NCBI RefSeq assembly: GCF_008079445.1 | Contig: NZ_VRYH01000005.1 | Location: forward strand, 248,001-312,000 | Length of the DNA: 64,000 bases | Reading direction: 5' to 3' | From: Aidingimonas lacisalsi | GTDB taxonomy: Bacteria; Pseudomonadota; Gammaproteobacteria; Pseudomonadales; Halomonadaceae | Notes under the pieces: model-generated | The model's input: the letters and a program-made list of their open reading frames with translations, nothing else | Told to the model about the DNA's origin: nothing | Database searches by the model: none | Translations under genes and position numbers: made by a program | Shown here: piece by piece, positions 62,629 through 64,000 of the stretch | Layout of the letters: each line of letters starts with the position of its first letter | Position numbering within the stretch: position 1 is the stretch's first letter

Positions 62629-63023
62629 AACGCCCCCTCGTAGCTTGCCCAAGCCACGTGGGACTCATGCAGTGTCACGACCATAGCCGTCAGTCCCTTG
62701 GCCCCTTCGCCAAGATGCCCATTACGGATAGCCAGTGCCAGACGCTCGAAGATGGCATGGGCCATGAACTCGGTCGTCGTGTTGTGGCCGCGGAATGCCT
62801 CGATATCGTCGAGGTTCTGCAAATGGAATTCGCTCAGGACGTCGTTGAGAACCTGTCCGGCAAGAGCAATGTCGACGATGAGATCGTCGTCATCCAGTTC
62901 GGGGCGCCGGAAGGTCACATCGGTCACGTAAGTTGCCCCATGCATGCGCTGGGCAGGCCCGAATGTCTCGCCGTTGAAGCTGTGGGCGATCATGAAGTGA
63001 TCTCGTACGGTCAGACTGTACAT
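62625..63023 (-). CDS. divergent 6-pyruvoyl-tetrahydropterin synthase/QueD-like protein
   Basis: A 132-residue PTPS-fold protein: MYSLTVRDHFMIAHSFNGET, FGPAQRMHGATYVTDV, LIVDIALAGQVLND, RGHNTTTEFMAHAIFERL, VTLHESHVAWASYEGAL. H14 and H28 match two zinc ligands. The usual HGHN is HGAT (Ala30 replaces the third ligand), and the catalytic Cys expected just before HGH is absent. The usual acid Glu pair is kept. It is thus a PTPS-family paralogue with altered chemistry. AAGGAGATGGAGC precedes the ATG. Confidence 0.85.
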   Translation of the reverse strand: MYSLTVRDHFMIAHSFNGETFGPAQRMHGATYVTDVTFRRPELDDDDLIVDIALAGQVLNDVLSEFHLQNLDDIEAFRGHNTTTEFMAHAIFERLALAIRNGHLGEGAKGLTAMVVTLHESHVAWASYEGAL

Positions 63024-63086
63024 GCTCCATCTCCTTGCCTGATTATCCTGTCCGTCTGACTGGGTCGTGTCGGGATCGTTTCACCG

Positions 63087-64000
63087 TCAGGCGTCGTAGC
63101 GAAGACGATGACATAGCGTCTTGCCATCGGGTTCCGACAGGGTCGGCATGATCTCGGGAAGTTCGCGGAACCGGCTCTCGCCGCTGATCAGGACATCCAG
63201 CCGATCATCCGTGAGCATAGATAATGCCAGACTCAAGCGGCGGTGATGTGTCCACCGAGCCCGGCGCGTCGGCGCGATGCCACCCACTTGACTGGAACGC
63301 AACGTGAGCCGTTGAGAATGAAACGCCTGCCCCAATGGCAACGACACTTCACGGTCTCCATACCAACTCATTTCCAACAGCATGGTCTCGTAGCCGGCCA
63401 ATGCCAACGAATGAGACAACCCATCGGGCGACCCACTGACGTGTACGACCAAGTCGTTATCGACCGGCGCGGTATCGGGCAGCGCAAAGGCGACTCCCAA
63501 GGCTTCGGCCAACGAGCTGCGTTCTGGAGCAACATCCACCAGACAGGTGTCGCTGCCAGGCAAGTTGGCACATAGATAAGCCACTAGTGCACCGACGACA
63601 CCGCCCCCGACAACGCAGATGCGATCCCCCACCACCGGCGCTGCATCCCATAGTGCATTGACCGCCGTTTCCATGTTGGCGGCCAGCACCGCACGTTCCG
63701 GAGGTACGCCTTCGGGAAGAGAGACCACAGCGCTCGCCGGTACGACGTAACGATCCTGATGTGGATGGAGACAGAAGACATCACGCCCCTGCAACTCACG
63801 CGGCCCTTGCACGACCCGACCCACGCTGGCGTAACCATACTTGACGGGAAAGGGAAACTCTCCCAGTTGAAAAGGGGCCCGCATCCGCTGGTATTCACTG
63901 CGAGGAACCTCGCCCTTGAATACCAGCGATTCCGTGCCACGACTGACCGCCGAGTAGCGCGTTTCCACGCGCACCGACTCATCATCGGTGACGGCAAGCG
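63087..64000 (-). CDS. zinc-type (MDR) dehydrogenase, truncated at window edge
   Basis: Open to the right edge; about 304 residues are visible and the N-terminus is missing. Motifs: [47 protein letters not shown]-like [20 protein letters not shown] and the Rossmann site [19 protein letters not shown]. The classical catalytic zinc Cys/His pair is not obvious. It is the first gene of the operon seen here and reads towards the PTPS-like gene, 63 bases away. Confidence 0.85.
   Translation of the reverse strand, partial: LAVTDDESVRVETRYSAVSRGTESLVFKGEVPRSEYQRMRAPFQLGEFPFPVKYGYASVGRVVQGPRELQGRDVFCLHPHQDRYVVPASAVVSLPEGVPPERAVLAANMETAVNALWDAAPVVGDRICVVGGGVVGALVAYLCANLPGSDTCLVDVAPERSSLAEALGVAFALPDTAPVDNDLVVHVSGSPDGLSHSLALAGYETMLLEMSWYGDREVSLPLGQAFHSQRLTLRSSQVGGIAPTRRARWTHHRRLSLALSMLTDDRLDVLISGESRFRELPEIMPTLSEPDGKTLCHRLRYDA

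Overview
The window looks like chromosomal DNA of a gammaproteobacterium of the Halomonas/Chromohalobacter type. The DNA is moderately GC-rich and genes are closely packed on both strands. The gene set fits a free-living, envelope-rich Gram-negative: tRNA-Ala next to gltX, AcrAB-like RND pump with a TolC-family channel, OpgGH periplasmic glucan synthesis, class C beta-lactamase and YgeA-type racemase. The genus is inferred from gene content and protein style, not measured. No integrase, transposase, phage structural gene or CRISPR array was seen.

Layout. 1-7.9 kb: tRNA-Ala(GGC) with a near-consensus promoter, gltX, a LysR regulator, a candidate structured small RNA, an XRE regulator, a lipoprotein, dusA, an AstE/aspartoacylase-like metallohydrolase and an OB-fold membrane protein. 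7.9-16 kb: acrAB-like pump, its divergent TetR repressor and a large inverted-repeat operator, an alpha/beta hydrolase and a TolC-family protein. 16-18.6 kb: fructosamine-kinase-family protein, a short NIF3-like protein and a LysR regulator. 18.7-23.9 kb: a polar amino-acid-type ABC transporter joined to a DUF1989 protein and an M20 carbamoylase/allantoate-type hydrolase, probably an uptake and hydrolysis pathway for a ureido or carbamoyl compound. 23.9-28.9 kb: two Nudix hydrolases, Mut7-C protein, thioredoxin-like protein, YqhA, DUF985 cupin and a higBA toxin-antitoxin pair. 29-34.5 kb: PhoD-like phosphatase, class C beta-lactamase, an orphan ParA and a racemase. The ParA gene lies between two diverged copies of the beta-lactamase 3' end/racemase 3' end junction. 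34.5-41.8 kb: small metabolic and stress genes (VOC, SMR, SDR plus TetR, GNAT, DHFR-like, diguanylate cyclase, nitroreductase, alcohol dehydrogenase). 41.8-45.7 kb: a beta-oxidation-like group with an embedded 38-residue peptide gene. 45.8-52.3 kb: MFS transporter, methyltransferase, LpxL-like acyltransferase, ManC and a sulfatase/OpgB-like membrane hydrolase. 52.5-57.6 kb: opgG-opgH-FkbM methyltransferase-creatininase on the plus strand.

57.6 kb to the right edge is the most unusual part. A GTP cyclohydrolase II with a long N-terminal extension and a reductase-only RibD protein are divergently arranged. Beside them is a tight operon of dehydrogenase, divergent 6-pyruvoyl-tetrahydropterin-synthase-like protein, glycosyltransferase, SAM methyltransferase and lipid-flippase-like membrane protein. 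The PTPS-like protein lacks the catalytic cysteine and one zinc histidine of the QueD/PTPS family. Together with the neighbouring creatininase-family enzyme, this suggests an uncharacterised pathway making a GTP-derived pyrimidine/pterin/flavin-like compound that is glycosylated and methylated. The product is not known to me and this is inference from gene content.
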